Of a stretch of DNA of 64,000 nucleotides, positions 42,943-54,828 are shown piece by piece. The DNA is from Cladobotryum mycophilum (Eukaryota > Ascomycota > Sordariomycetes > Hypocreales > Hypocreaceae). The notes under the pieces were generated by a model that was not told the DNA's origin, did not search any database, and saw only the letters and a program-made list of their open reading frames with translations. Location of the stretch: contig CM071590.1 in NCBI GenBank assembly GCA_036429605.1, forward strand, positions 6,262,001-6,326,000, written 5' to 3'. The translations under genes were made by a program, and so were the position numbers. Each line of letters begins with the position of its first letter. Within the stretch, counting starts at the first letter, position 1.

Positions 42943-45498
42943 TTACTTTCCGGCGGAAAGATTCTCTCCCAAAACACCAACTGCATAGGCCACGCCGCCT
43001 ACCCAGACCGTGCCCATCACCACCTTTCGGCCAAGGCTTCTCTTCTTCTTCTCCTCGGGCACCGCTCTTTGCACTTCCTCCTGTTTGGGAGTGGATGTAT
43101 TCATGGCAATGACATAATCGTCAGCGTCAGGTGACGCCGGTCGGTTCTTGCGAAAGATGAGGACATCACCACCTCCCGACACAATATCGTAGCCCTGTGC
43201 CTGAAGCATCTTGAAATGGGGGAGGAACTTGGATGGATGAGACAGCTTGAGCAAAACGTCACCTAGCTTCTGAGGAGCGCCGCTGTCGTGGTCCGCAGAA
43301 GTTGTCTCGGCGACATTGATAGACTGTGTTGCTGGGTCGTAGGCAAGGATCTTGTACGTCAAAGGTTCTTCAGCGATTGCCGCCTTGCCTTCGTAGTGCT
43401 TGACTAGCGCGGGTTCCGAGTCCTCGCCCTCCTCGGAGAAGCTGATTTCGAGACCTTGGGGGTTGTGAGAGTAGGGATCAGTCTCAGCCCGCATCTTGGC
43501 TAGTTTATTGGTAATCTCGTCAATCTCGTCCGAGACACCCTTGGTTTCCATGGGAAAGCTTTCATCCATTGAGCTCATTTCGACCTCCTTCTCAGAATCC
43601 TTGTCTAATTGCTCGTACTGGTCAAGTCGGGCCCTCACCATGACCTGATGTCTAATATCATTCGCCGTCATAGACTCCATCGATTCCTCCTGAGTAAACG
43701 GAGTGGCCTTCTCATAACGATGTAGATCTTGGTAATCCTTTGTCATCTCCTCTGGGTGCGTGGGATAAGTGCTTGTTGGCGAGTCGAAGCTCTGCGGCTC
43801 ATACTTGTTGAGATCACTGTAGTTCTTGGTGAGAACCTCGGGGTGAACGTGCCGGCTATTGTCGGGTTCCTCGTAACCAGACGAAGGATACGCATGGAGG
43901 TCCTTGTACTGCTTGGAAGCTTCTTCCGGGTGAATTCGCTCCACCTCTGGTCCGGAGTTTTGGAAAGCCGAATAGCCAGTCAAATCCTTGTACGCCTTGG
44001 ATGCCTCTTCAGGATGAATCCTTTCGATTTCCGGCCCAGAGTTGTCAAAAGCCGAGTAAAATGGCAAATCCGTGTATTGCTTAGAAGCTTCCTCTGGGTG
44101 CACGCGAGCAGTTTCTGGGCCAGAGTTGTCATACTGAGCATAGTTGTGGAGATCCTCGTATTGCTTGGACTTTTCCTCTGGAGTCAGCATGCGAAGGCCA
44201 TCGGGCTCATTCCACATGACTGGTCCATACATGTGCAAGTCTTCGTACTGGGTAGGCATAGATTGTACCTCAACTTTGGCCGCAAGAGGCACACCCTTGA
44301 CAGTGGGATCATTGAGAATAGCCTCGTACTCTCTGAGAATGGACTTCTTTGCCACAAATGGACCGCTGTAGGAGTGAAGATCGTCATACTGCTTGGACTT
44401 TTCCTCTGGAGTCAATCTCCGAAGACCATCTGGTTCGTTCCAGGCAAATGCCTGGTACTTGCTAAGGTCCTTGTAGTCCTTGGACTGTTCCTCAGGAGTT
44501 GGTTTCTGCAGACCATCTGGCTCATTCCACTGAACGGGACCGTCATATTTATCAAGGTCGTCATACTTCTTGGACTCCTCCTCGGGAGTTGGCTTTTGAA
44601 GTCCGTCAGGCTCGTTCCAAGTGACGGGCTTGTCATACTTGTCGAGATCCTCGTACAGCTTGGACTTTTCTTCGGGAGTAAGCTCTCGTGGCGCGTTGGG
44701 GTCGTCAATTTCTGGGGTGTACTTGTTCAAATCCGTGTACTGCTTGGACTCTTCCTCCGGAGTTAACTTTGGCAGTCCATCAGGTTCGTTCCATCTGGTA
44801 GGCTTATACTCGTCAAGGTCCTCATAAAGCTTCGACTGCTCTTCAGGAGTCAGCTTGCGTGGGGCGTTTGGGTTGTCGATATCTGCCGCAGAGTATCTTC
44901 CGTGCTCGGATCGGGTCACTCTTCGATTTGTGATGGGATCAATAAAGTTCATACCATCCCTGCCGGCTGTGGCTTGCAAGACGTCCTCGGCAGTAACCTC
45001 ACGTGGAGCACGTCCAGCGTGAATATGGTCCCGCATAGCCTGAAGAGGCGACGACCATACAGCGTGCGTCTTGAAAAGCTGATTGATGGCCTCTCGCTCA
45101 ACATCCTCAATGCTCCGCCCTGGACGCATGCCAGAGACATCATCCGACCAAGACTTGATCTCATCGACGTTGGTATAATTGTTCGACTTTGAGTTGGATT
45201 GTACCCACTGTGCCATGACCTTTCTCATGGCAACCTTGGAATTCTCCGACCTCGGGTTGTTATCCCAGGACAGGTAGCGGTGGAGCGAGTCCATGCACTT
45301 GTAGGCAAACAACCGATGGCGACGGCGAACCTCTCGGTGTAAGTGGGAGCTGACATGAGTCCATCGGTCGAGGGATAGCTGCCTTGCCTGCTGGGGTTTG
45401 ACGACGGTCTCGATAGAGACTACTGGCTTGGATTTCAATGCATGGCGGGCAATGAGGAGCCTTGCTCGAGGCGAGGCGGCTTGGGTAGAAGAGAACAT
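42943..45498 (-). CDS. mitochondrial-like tandem-repeat protein, 851 aa
   Basis: A single intronless frame. The first 40 residues are Arg/Ala/Ser-rich without acidic residues (ASPRARLLIARHALKSKP), a probable mitochondrial presequence. About residues 216-595 consist of 13 copies of a 25-35 residue unit with the core TPEExSKxYxDLxxY, mostly linked by WNEPDGL. The C-terminal part is a unique conserved region (LTYKILAYDPATQSINVAE, LLKLSHPSKFLPHFKMLQAQG, DIVSGGGDVLIFRK), and the protein ends with a hydrophobic segment (VVMGTVWVGGVAYAVGVLG) that could anchor it in a membrane. I know similar C-terminal regions in fungal proteins of unknown function. A role at the inner membrane is inference. Confidence 0.85.
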   Translation of the reverse strand: MFSSTQAASPRARLLIARHALKSKPVVSIETVVKPQQARQLSLDRWTHVSSHLHREVRRRHRLFAYKCMDSLHRYLSWDNNPRSENSKVAMRKVMAQWVQSNSKSNNYTNVDEIKSWSDDVSGMRPGRSIEDVEREAINQLFKTHAVWSSPLQAMRDHIHAGRAPREVTAEDVLQATAGRDGMNFIDPITNRRVTRSEHGRYSAADIDNPNAPRKLTPEEQSKLYEDLDEYKPTRWNEPDGLPKLTPEEESKQYTDLNKYTPEIDDPNAPRELTPEEKSKLYEDLDKYDKPVTWNEPDGLQKPTPEEESKKYDDLDKYDGPVQWNEPDGLQKPTPEEQSKDYKDLSKYQAFAWNEPDGLRRLTPEEKSKQYDDLHSYSGPFVAKKSILREYEAILNDPTVKGVPLAAKVEVQSMPTQYEDLHMYGPVMWNEPDGLRMLTPEEKSKQYEDLHNYAQYDNSGPETARVHPEEASKQYTDLPFYSAFDNSGPEIERIHPEEASKAYKDLTGYSAFQNSGPEVERIHPEEASKQYKDLHAYPSSGYEEPDNSRHVHPEVLTKNYSDLNKYEPQSFDSPTSTYPTHPEEMTKDYQDLHRYEKATPFTQEESMESMTANDIRHQVMVRARLDQYEQLDKDSEKEVEMSSMDESFPMETKGVSDEIDEITNKLAKMRAETDPYSHNPQGLEISFSEEGEDSEPALVKHYEGKAAIAEEPLTYKILAYDPATQSINVAETTSADHDSGAPQKLGDVLLKLSHPSKFLPHFKMLQAQGYDIVSGGGDVLIFRKNRPASPDADDYVIAMNTSTPKQEEVQRAVPEEKKKRSLGRKVVMGTVWVGGVAYAVGVLGENLSAGK
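43713..44853 (-). repeat. coding tandem repeat, 13 units of about 75-105 bp
   Basis: These bases encode the 13 TPEExSKxYxDLxxY repeats of the mitochondrial-like protein. Units 3-5 are near-identical in protein; units 8-13 use HPEE in place of TPEE, showing two subfamilies. Unit 6 carries a 25-residue insertion. Confidence 0.85.
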
Positions 45499-47511
45499 GG
45501 CGCAAAGTGTCCCGGACAGCTGTCTTGATAGACTACTGGATCTAGACGAGACAGGCGGTTAATATCGATATGGACATCACCACCAGGCTATTCGGAGATG
45601 TGATGCTTGTAGTGTCCAACTTACCACGAGACGAGCGTCGAGCTTAAACTGCTTGACACGAGTTGCATGTGACATGGAACTCGGAGGGAACCGGGTCGTG
45701 CGGGGAGAATGCAACGATACAGATGATCAATGCAATAGAGGAGGATTGGTGGTGGAGAGAGGGAGTCGGTCAAGTGGCCAGCAATTAGGTGTTATCTGGC
45801 GTTTTGCAAGAGAGGCAGTGGGAGAAAGAGGTGAAAAGAGGAGGAGTAGAGAGATAATAATGGATGTAGAATAAAAGAGAAAGGAAAGAAAGGGAAAAAG
45901 GAGAAGAGTGGAAGAAGAAGAAACAGATACAAGCTTGACGAGACGGCCAAGGATCCATGAGGTGAACCAAGTTCGTCACCTCGCTTGGACCACGACCACG
46001 ACCAAGTGTGAAGGACCGTAACCACACAGGACTCATCGACTTGCGGGGTAGCCTGCTAGCGCCTCAGTCTCCCTGCTGTTGGTACCTCGTAGTGGCCTGG
46101 AGTGGCCTGTAGTGACCTGTAGTGGATCCCTTCAGGGAGTTCAGCGCCTCCCAGTGGATTGCAACACGGCAGTGGCTCCACTGAATCTAGTGGCCTTCCG
46201 GTGGAACGCTGGTGCTGCAGGGCCCCCGAGACCCCCAAAGCAACCAACGACTCCAGCAGACCCCACTGTAACCCAGCGCTACAGCCACTGACGACGTCAA
46301 GCGGGGCGGATGGCTGAATGCGCCGAGGCAAAGCGACCAATACCAGCCCTGGCTTGTCCTAGTTGGGCCAATGAGAGGGCACATCACAATCTGGGAGAGA
46401 CAAGGCAGGACAGGGATCACGTGGATCAGAACATCGAGACAATTGATAATGATACGTGGTATGTACATTTGATGCCTTGAGAGCCGAGACAAAACGGCAT
46501 GTTGGACATGATGCTTCCAGCCCCCAAGATTTCGATGCATTCTTGATGTGGTGAAGAAGGAAGTGGCCTCTACCTACTGCTTCCACCCTCCGCAGATGTG
46601 ATCTCAAGGTCTGTTCGAGATACGACACTGACGGTTCAATATAGCCAGTACAGAGTACGGAGCAGTACTACCGGCCGGATGCACAAATACGGCAAATGCC
46701 TCAATCCATCAAAGACCCATCCTAGTACTGAAACGGCCCGGTTCACAGTACTTCCTTGACTTTTCACCTGCCAATACTTTTGACGCCCGCAGTCCAAACA
46801 CACGATAGGATCAAATCAATAAAATGGATCTTTCCAAGCCAAGGCAAACCAGGCAATCCACAGCTGAATAAAGCCACCACTGTTCTGTGGCGATCAATTG
46901 TACGCAACAGGTTAGATGCCTTATCTGTTCAACCACGCCTATTGAATCCTTCACTGGTAGGGAGGGGACAGCCTTTGGATAATCTGTGCACAGTATTCTG
47001 TATTCTGTAGAAACCAACTCCAAGTCGATTAAAATGAGAGGTAACAGCAAGACTGCGTATTATTGATGCATCGTGAACTTTATCTGCACAAACATTAAAA
47101 GCATAAACAGCGCGCGTCGTTGTGTATCTAGGGTGGTGGTGGTGGTGCAAATGGTACCAGCGTAGGTTAGTGGTGAGACCTGACCAGTTCATGGCCCAGG
47201 CTAAAGACCCACTAAGACTCAGGGCTCGGCTTCAGGGCTCCAGGGCCCCAGGGCTCCCTCCTCGGCGTGTGACTCTACGGGCGCGGCGATTTTACTCACT
47301 GGAGGAGACACTGACATCACTGGCCGATGGTGCCCAGGTCTTTCAGCGACTTCCATCTTCAGGTGTGCGGCGAGCGAATTTGCAAACATTTTCATCTAGA
47401 GCCCTTCTTCCTCTTCTATGTTTTCTTCGTCCACCACCACCAGCACCTCTGCGACGCTGGACAGTGGCCCTTTCATTTCTCCCACGTCTGTAATTTGAAG
47501 AGCATCGAAAT
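45499..47511. promoter_or_regulatory. 2-kb divergent spacer between repeat-protein and listerin genes
   Basis: No supported gene. A 10-bp tandem repeat (46090-46129) and, close to the listerin gene, four CAGGGCTC-like copies (47217-47260) are present. The interval also has purine-rich GAAAAGAG tracts (45830-45920). Confidence 0.5.
46090..46129. repeat. 10-bp tandem repeat, four copies
   Basis: Four successive decamers of consensus TAGTGGCCTG, each differing by one to three bases. More scattered AGTGG/CCACTG elements follow to about 46290. Confidence 0.75.
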
Positions 47512-50500
47512 ATGAAGCAACGTGCCCAGCAGAGCAAAGCCGCCGGCCGGCCAACTGGGTCCAACAAATTCGCCGGCTTTGGTGTTCCGGAGGGGACCGG
47601 CTCCCTGTCCTATCTGGCCGAACCCCCGTCACTTAGTGCTGTTACGGATCCGAATGTGGTGGTGTCTCTGAAGAATGTCTTGAAGAAGGATAGCACCACA
47701 AAGTCAAAGGCCTTGGAGGACTTGTTGCTGCATGCGCAGGCGCATCCCTTTGAGAAAGACGGTGGCGTTGAGGAGGCCATACTTGATGTTTGGGTAGGTG
47801 ACGCGCCATATGGTGATGATGGTGATGGTGTTTTGTGGTTGTTTAAAAAGCAGTCATGTGGTGAAATGTGAAGAAATAAGACGCAAAGGCTCATGTTCGA
47901 TAGGCCCAAATATATCCTCGCATCTCCATAGACAACTCTCGTCGAGTGCGCGAGCTGTCTCACACGTTGCAGTTTGAACTTATGAAGTCGGCTCGAAAGC
48001 GTATGGAGAGATACCTGCCCAAGATTGTGGGCGCTTGGTTAGCTGGTCTTTATGACAGAGATCGTTCTGCTGCACGAGCTGCCAACGATGGTCTCGCTTC
48101 CTTCCTCAATACCCCTGAAAAGGTGTCTGCATTTTGGAAAAAGTGTCAGGGTCAGATCCTCGATTATGCCATAGATGCCATCAAGGAAACCGAGGATACA
48201 CTAAGTGATGAGCGATCTACCACCAAGGAGGACGCCGAGGCGAAATATCTCAGGGTCATCACTGCCAGCCTATCTCTGGTCCTGGGCCTTTTGCAGAGAT
48301 TGGAAGAGGGCGATATCAACAGGTTAAGCGACAGATACGACGATTACTTCTCCGAAGAAACTGTATGGAAGAGTATCACATTCAACGAATCTTCGGTGCG
48401 AAAGACCGTATGCCACCTTCTTATAGTATGTCTAGATCGTAAGCTCCCATATGCGGATACTACACAGGCGAGACAGGCAATCCTAACAGGGGGGCTGAAA
48501 ACTACACAATCCGGTTCTGCGCTCGATTATGTACGAGCTTTGACGAAGCTAACACAGCAAAACCCTGACCTTTGGGTACCATCGCCAAAGGAAAAGAAAC
48601 CTGCAATCTCGAGGTTACAGCAATTCATTACCAAGGGATCACAGGGGTGTGCTGCAAAGTACTGGGAGTTCTTAGACCAGCTGTTGTCCATTCTCCCGGA
48701 GGATCAGCTGCGAGACCGCTGTACGGCATCCGACTTTCTGTCTGCTCTGAAATCGGGAATTACGAACCGCGAAGAACCTCGAACAAATACCTCAATGGCA
48801 TGGAAATGCTACGTTGATACTGCCAAACGCTTAGTGAAGATTCTTTCCGATGACGACAAACTCATCTTCGTCAAAGAGCAGCTGTTCCCCCTTTTCGATC
48901 AGTTCCTCTTCTCCGTATCTGACAAGCCAACCGCAATACCCCTGGGACCCAACTCAATTACCATCTTCGTCGAGGCACACCTTGCAATCCTCCAGTCGAC
49001 CCCGTCCCTGGTTTCGGCCTCGGAGGAAGAATGGAACCGGCTCGCGGATCTGCTTTGCACCAAGATTTCTGGCTCTCTGCCCGAGGTGTCTAGAGAGTAT
49101 CAATCATCGCAAGACAAGATTAGCGAAGAAGGCCGACGCTGGTTTGCCTTGGTTGGAGAAATTCACAAGAGACTGGCAGATGTTGGCGAAGTTTTACCTG
49201 ATCAGACATCTAGCCCATCCAACAGGATCATTACACACTGCATTTCAATTCTCGAAAGCCGGAACATGAAACCCTTTAGTGCTGCTCGCATCCTTGAGTA
49301 TGCTCTAAGTACTTCGCAACATCTGTTTGTTGCCGAAACTGGCCAAAAGATTTCATCATTCCTTCTTACAGCCGCCAAAGAGTCAATGGAAAAGGTCGTG
49401 CAGTCGGCGTCATCTCGCCCTCTCCTTTCTTGCCTCCGTATTTTGAGCATTATTCCATCGCAGGAGAAGGATTACGAAAAAGTCTGGGGCGCATGGGTTG
49501 AGGCAGCTTTGGATTTCTCTGACGGACCGACCCGCGCAACAGCACTTACATCCCTTGTTTCCCAAGAAAAAGGATCTCGATTTGGTCAAGACAACACAAG
49601 ACTGCAAGAAAGCATCATAAGCCAATCCATTGAAACAGTCAAAGGCGAGGCAAATTCATGGGAGCTGCTTGTTGCCGCAGTCACGTATCACGCCCTCACT
49701 GACGATAGCTGCCAGAAGCTGGCCCACAATCTGTTGGAGATGCTAGAGAAGCAGACCGAATTCTTGGAGACTAGCTTGAGGGCATTGGAAACCGTTGCAA
49801 AGGGACGACCTCGGCTGTTTACTCAAGATGAAGCCTTACATACAGCTTTAGTAGCAAAGCTTCTAGGGCTGTCTGAAATTACTGATGGGGCGGTGTCTTC
49901 CAAGGCATTGGCTATTCGTACCTTGCTAGATGGCTCTAGTTCTAGTTCTAGCACGTTGCCAGTTATTGGCATTATTCAGTCGAATCTCGAACGAGCGGGC
50001 CCCCAATCTCTCGAGTAAGTACAACTCAATATTTTCACCAAAACAACAATGCTGACACTCCCAGGGTTTCAACTCTAGCAATGCAGGCTCAACAAGCACA
50101 CGATACTGGCATTCCCCTTGAAGAAATATTCCCTAGCACAAATATCTGGATGCAGAAATTGGCACCTTTCCTGGAGCAGCCCATCAACCCCTCACTTTCA
50201 ATCACCAACAGTCTTGGTGGAGCCATCGCTTTGAGCAATCCGAATACTCGCCGTCTTGATCTTCGAACAATCCCCAGAGACAGAAAGGGCCGCTCCATTC
50301 CCTTGCGCATGGCTCTCTATGCAGGTCAACTTTTTGAAGAGAACTTGGACAGGGCCAAACTGCCCCACCAATTCCAGATCGAGTTGCTGTACATCCAGTG
50401 TCTTACCCTGCAGCTTGCCAGCGATCAATTAACATCGCGGGACCACAATGGCTTATGGATTGCGCTGGATGAAACTGAGTCTATTAGTGAAGCTGAAGGC

Positions 50501-52600
50501 CTGGTATCCTGTCTGAGACACAATATCAACAAGAGTTCTACTGGTGCCACGTGGTGGGATGAGAGCGTAGATGATGAGGCGTCACAAGTATTCCGTGGAC
50601 TTGTCAACCTCATGAAAGAAGAGTCCAAGGAGCTCACTCCTCGAGGAGTATACAGCGCTAGAGCTCTCAGCGAAATCGTGCTATCCCTTACGGAAACCCA
50701 GGGTCTTCCTCCAGCTTTTGAAGAGACTTTCCTTAAGCCGGTCCTGGTAAAGGCAGCACCAGAAACGGCCCTTCTTGCATCAGCGCTCCTCTCGGGTCTT
50801 GGCGAAACTCTCCAATCATCCAAGTTGGCAAACAACTTTTGCAACCGTCTCGTTAGCGACGTTGCCGGTGCTAGCCCGCAATCTGACAAGACGCTTATGA
50901 TCCTCTCCCTCCTCACACTCTCGGCCCGCATTTACGAATCCGGGGAGTTGCCCGTGGCCGGCAACCGTATTGTATTTGCGGTAAGGCAAATTACTTCATG
51001 GCTGGAAGACGAGGACGCGCAGCTCAGTGCCCCTCTTTGTGCAGAGATTTGTCGGGTCTTGGCAATGCTGTTACCTTGTATGGGCGAGGTGTTTGGATCA
51101 TACTGGGAAAAGGCTATTGAGTTTTGCATCGAGCGATGGGAGAAGGCGGCCGAGTACCCCCTTCCAGATGCACTCCCATTCATCCACTCCTCATTGAAGC
51201 TCATGAAGGCTTTGGAGACTGTGGCAGATCCCAATGATGATTTACAGGATGCTCTCAGGGATTCTGTCAGTAAAAAGTCAAAGTCTCTGGTGGAGCTGCT
51301 CAAATTGCCAAGGGGAGGGACTAGCCAGCCGCTTGATATTGTAGATGGCTTGCTGCGCCGAGAGGTTGAAAAGATCAACATCAAGCATATTGCTGATATT
51401 GCTGACATTTTTGAACTGGTTGCTTCGGAATCTCACGACATCCAAAGCGCGGCGTTTAGTCTGCTGCACAGAGCTATACCGGCTGAGCAGGAACAGCGCT
51501 CTGTTGAGATTCTCCTGGATAAAACGGGTAAGTCCATATGAAGCGAGCAGCGACAATAACTAATCGTGATTGTAGATGCTCGATTGCCCGACGAGCTACT
51601 CTCCCTCCTCCTTGATGCGCCAACCTTGGAGAGGTTCTCGGATGAGATGCTCGCGCAGTTTCCTTCTCCCATCCGATCCTACCTCTTGTCTTGGAAGCTA
51701 GTTTTTGATGCTTATTCGACCGCATCTTACAAGATAAGGAATGATTTTACCGAGAACCTCAAGACGGATGATTACATGTCGCCGCTTCTGAATTTCATGT
51801 TTGATGTGCTCGGACACTCGGCTGCTCAACCTCTTAGCCTGGACAGGGAACACATTACGCCCGAAAACATCAAGGACTACGATATCAAGGTGGCAGAATC
51901 AGAGTCTGAGGAGAAGAGCATGCAATGGCTACTTGTGCATTTGTTCTATCTGACTCTCAAGTACATTCCTAGTCTTTTCAAGTCATGGTACATCAACTGC
52001 AAATCAAAGCAGACAAGGATCGCAGCTGAGGCTTGGACTGCGAGATACTTTTCGCCACTCATTATTTCCGAGTTGCTCGACGAAGTACAGGTCTGGGCAG
52101 ATCAGCAAGAGCCACCGGCAGAGGATGAGAAAGAGCTCGAGATCAAGGTCTCGAGGACATCCAAAGAGGTGACGGCAGGCTATGAAATCGATGAAGCACA
52201 CGCCTCCATCGTTATCAAAGTACCCGCCAACTACCCGATCGAAACTGTAACAGTGGACAGCCGAAATCGTGTCGCTGTCAACGAGCGTAAATGGCAAAGC
52301 TGGATCATGACTACTCAGGGTGTCATCACATTCTCTGGCGGCGGTGTCATTGATGGCCTACAGGTATTCAAGCGCAACATCGTTGGGGCGCTCAAGGGTC
52401 AGACCGAATGTGCCATCTGCTATAGCATCATTTCGACGGACAAGCGCATGCCGGACAAGAAGTGCGGGACGTGCAAGAATTTGTTCCACCGCACGTGTTT
52501 GTACAAGTGGTTCCAGAGCAGTAACCAGAATACGTGCCCGTTGTGTAGGAATCCGATTGATTACTTGGGGGCTGATACGGCAAAGAGGAGGCAAGGGTAG
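47512..52600 (+). CDS. LTN1: listerin, E3 ubiquitin ligase of ribosome quality control
   Basis: Exons 47512-47793, 47904-50014, 50065-51527 and 51576-52600 sum to 4881 nt (1626 aa), with GTAGGT/GTAAGT donors, close to the usual length of about 1560-1800. The N-terminus (KFAGFGVPEGTGSLSYL) and first helices (LKKDSTTKSKALEDLLLHAQ, RRVRELSHTLQFELMKSARKR) match the conserved Ltn1 N-terminal domain that contacts the 60S subunit and Rqc2. A long HEAT-repeat rod follows. The C-terminus has the RWD-like part and a RING-CH domain: CAICYSI, KKCGTCKNLFHRTCLYKWF, NTCPLCRNPIDY (about 52409-52555). Ltn1 ubiquitinates nascent chains stalled on 60S subunits. All eight zinc ligands are present. Confidence 0.96.
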
Positions 52601-52711
52601 ATGGACGATGGTTATGATTATGGTTGTATATGTATCATAATATGTCATTGATAAAGGCAGAATAATCGTTTTGAATTCTCTCAAGGGGGCTTGCAGAGGT
52701 CGTAAGCGCAA

Positions 52712-54013
52712 TTACTCACCATCATTTATGAAGCACGCATAAGTTAATGCCTGATTGAGCGCGTTAGTTGAAAAGCCACCACAATATCAGGTTGCGATCA
52801 GACATACTTGTTCGGCGGAAGCCCTCTTTCCATCATAGCGAACCAAAGCTGCTACCATCTCTCGATAGGTGGGATCAACCCCGGGAAGAATCTCATCCCA
52901 AAGCCGAGATGGAAATACTGTCCAAAGTTCAAAGGGTGCGACCCTGAATTCCTTGGCTTCCGGCCAAGTCTCCGGCGTAGGTGTTCCTAGGGTCTTGAAA
53001 ATGCTGAGTATCAGTCCTAGTTGGTTGCCGTCCTCGTGTACGGGGCGAGATTCAAATAAGGGTGATGGTGGGGAACGGATTGCTTCTGCGACCATGGTGC
53101 CAAAAGCCCACATATCAACAGGTGGGCCGTAGGATTTGTTGCCAAAGAGGACCTCGGGGGCTCGGTATGGACCTGTGCCAATGTCCAGGACCTTGTCTGA
53201 GGGAGGCTCGCTGTAAGCCGAGAACTCGGGGTGCCATGCGGTGCCAAAGTCGGAGAGGAATGCGGGGCCTGATGGGCCTGATAGAAGGATAGCTGAAGGT
53301 TTGATATCGCGATGAGTGATTCCTTGGCTATGTATATGCTGAAGCGCCTTTAGGGCATCGGAGAAGATTGTTCGGAGCTGGTTTTTTGAGAGGATATCGC
53401 CATTGTCGAGGAGATTAGCTAGGGTGAGGGGCATGTATGGGAAAACAAGGACGAGACGCTGCTCTTGGTCACGGAAGACGTTCAGAAGGGGGATACATGG
53501 TGGATTGAGGGTGCGCAGAATCTTGACCTCGCGCTGGGGATTGTGGGGTTCGAGGTTGTGATGAGCGACGATGACTTTGAGAGCTTTGTCAGTGGAGCGG
53601 TAGACCTCGGAGGTGATGCCTTCGGATATTGGAGTGCAATTGGGGTATGAGCCGATGCGGATACCAGGGTCTTGCGATGTGGTGAGAGCATCAGGGGTTG
53701 ATGACGGTCTAGGCTGAGATGTGTTTGCGGAGATTGCCTGACAAGCAGCATCATATTCTTCCTGTGAATATGTCAGACGGTGATGACTTGTCCGTTTCTC
53801 ATGTAATTTAGACTTACACGGGTGGTTGAGTTTTGGTAGGCTATTTGTTCAATGGTGACGGCTTCCTTCATATCCTGTGAAGGAAGTGACGATTGTCTAT
53901 TCAATTAGTTTTCAGAGCCAACATGTCTGTTTTCTGAGTACTGACATTCGTTGAATGACTTCATATCTGTCTATTGCCGAAAGTGACGATTTCCATTGAG
54001 TAGATGAGTCCAT
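52712..54013 (-). CDS. protein kinase, Csk1-like (CDK-activating kinase kinase type)
   Basis: Exons 54013-53946, 53896-53818, 53761-52808 and 52750-52712 sum to 1140 nt (379 aa). The last exon is 12 residues plus stop (ALTYACFINDGE) after a GTATGT...TCAG intron. Kinase motifs: ALKVI (candidate VAIK lysine), IHSQGITHRDIKPSAILL (HRD), FLSDFGTAW (DFG), YRAPEVLFG (APE) and VDMWAFGTMVAE. The TAWHPEFSAYSEPP activation-segment region resembles fission yeast Csk1, which activates CDKs. The glycine loop is poorly conserved (GITSEVYRS in place of GxGxxG), and the usual VAIK lysine context is altered, so ATP binding may be unusual. Internal splice choices in the first two exons are by phase and consensus only. 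Confidence 0.82.
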
Positions 54014-54828
54014 GATGGTAGTGGTGGTGGTGGTGAATAATGCTTATGGATAGAGGGCATAGAGTTATAACGGTTGAGTTCCCCCGCTGTGACAGCAATA
54101 CCGTAGAAGAAGCACCGGAAGCTGCAAACTCTAATCGTGCAGATACAGCAGATGAATTGATTGTATTTGAAAAGAGATATGTCCTCGGGAATGTTTAACT
54201 TGCTTCTCCTAGAAACGTTCAAATCGGATCGCGTCACTGAAACAGGCAGTTTGTGCCGAAGCTTCTCCGAGGTGACATTTTCTTGGCGACTGCACTTGTG
54301 CACCTTCCAGCGCTGGAGAGCTCTGCCATTCCCAGCCTTGCCGTTGCCAGCTCTCCCGGGACTCCGCATTAGTGAGGTCAGTGGTGTGGCTTCAGGGCTC
54401 TCAGTGGTCAGATCAGGCATAGACCACCTGTACTAGTCCGCCCAAGTCACCGTCCAGGGCTACACTGTGGTTACCGTTAGCGCCTTATGCGCCTCTAACC
54501 GGCACGGCCATCCACCTGGCCATAGGGACCATATAGCAACCAGCAGCACCCAGAACGAAGAAGCTCGAGCGCCCAGTTCTTCCGTCACCTCTAAAAAAAT
54601 CTCCACCATCATTCCGGCCTGCGCTCTCTCTCCACCAACCAAGAGACCAAATCTAATCCTACCTTGGTTTATTACCTTGAACACACTTAGCCAGAGGCGA
54701 ACCGTCGCTGGGCACCGTCATGCGCGCATTCATTTAGCAAGCGGTGCACCGTATTCATTCTTCTATCCGTTATTTTCTTCTTGTTCTGCTCGATCCATCT
54801 CCCCGCCATTGTCGCTATTTGATCAATC
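54014..54828. promoter_or_regulatory. divergent promoter, kinase and SYP1 genes
   Basis: About 800 bp with no gene. C/T-rich leader sequence precedes the SYP1 ATG. Confidence 0.5.

Noticed and set aside
43729..44766. Long + strand open frame with repeated LLGLFLRS
   Set aside because: Antisense reading of the TPEExSKxYxDL repeats, hence the apparent repeat.
47217..47260. CAGGGCTC-like repeats as a regulatory array
   Set aside because: Copies are irregular and similar GC-rich words occur elsewhere (for example near 54395); not distinctive enough.
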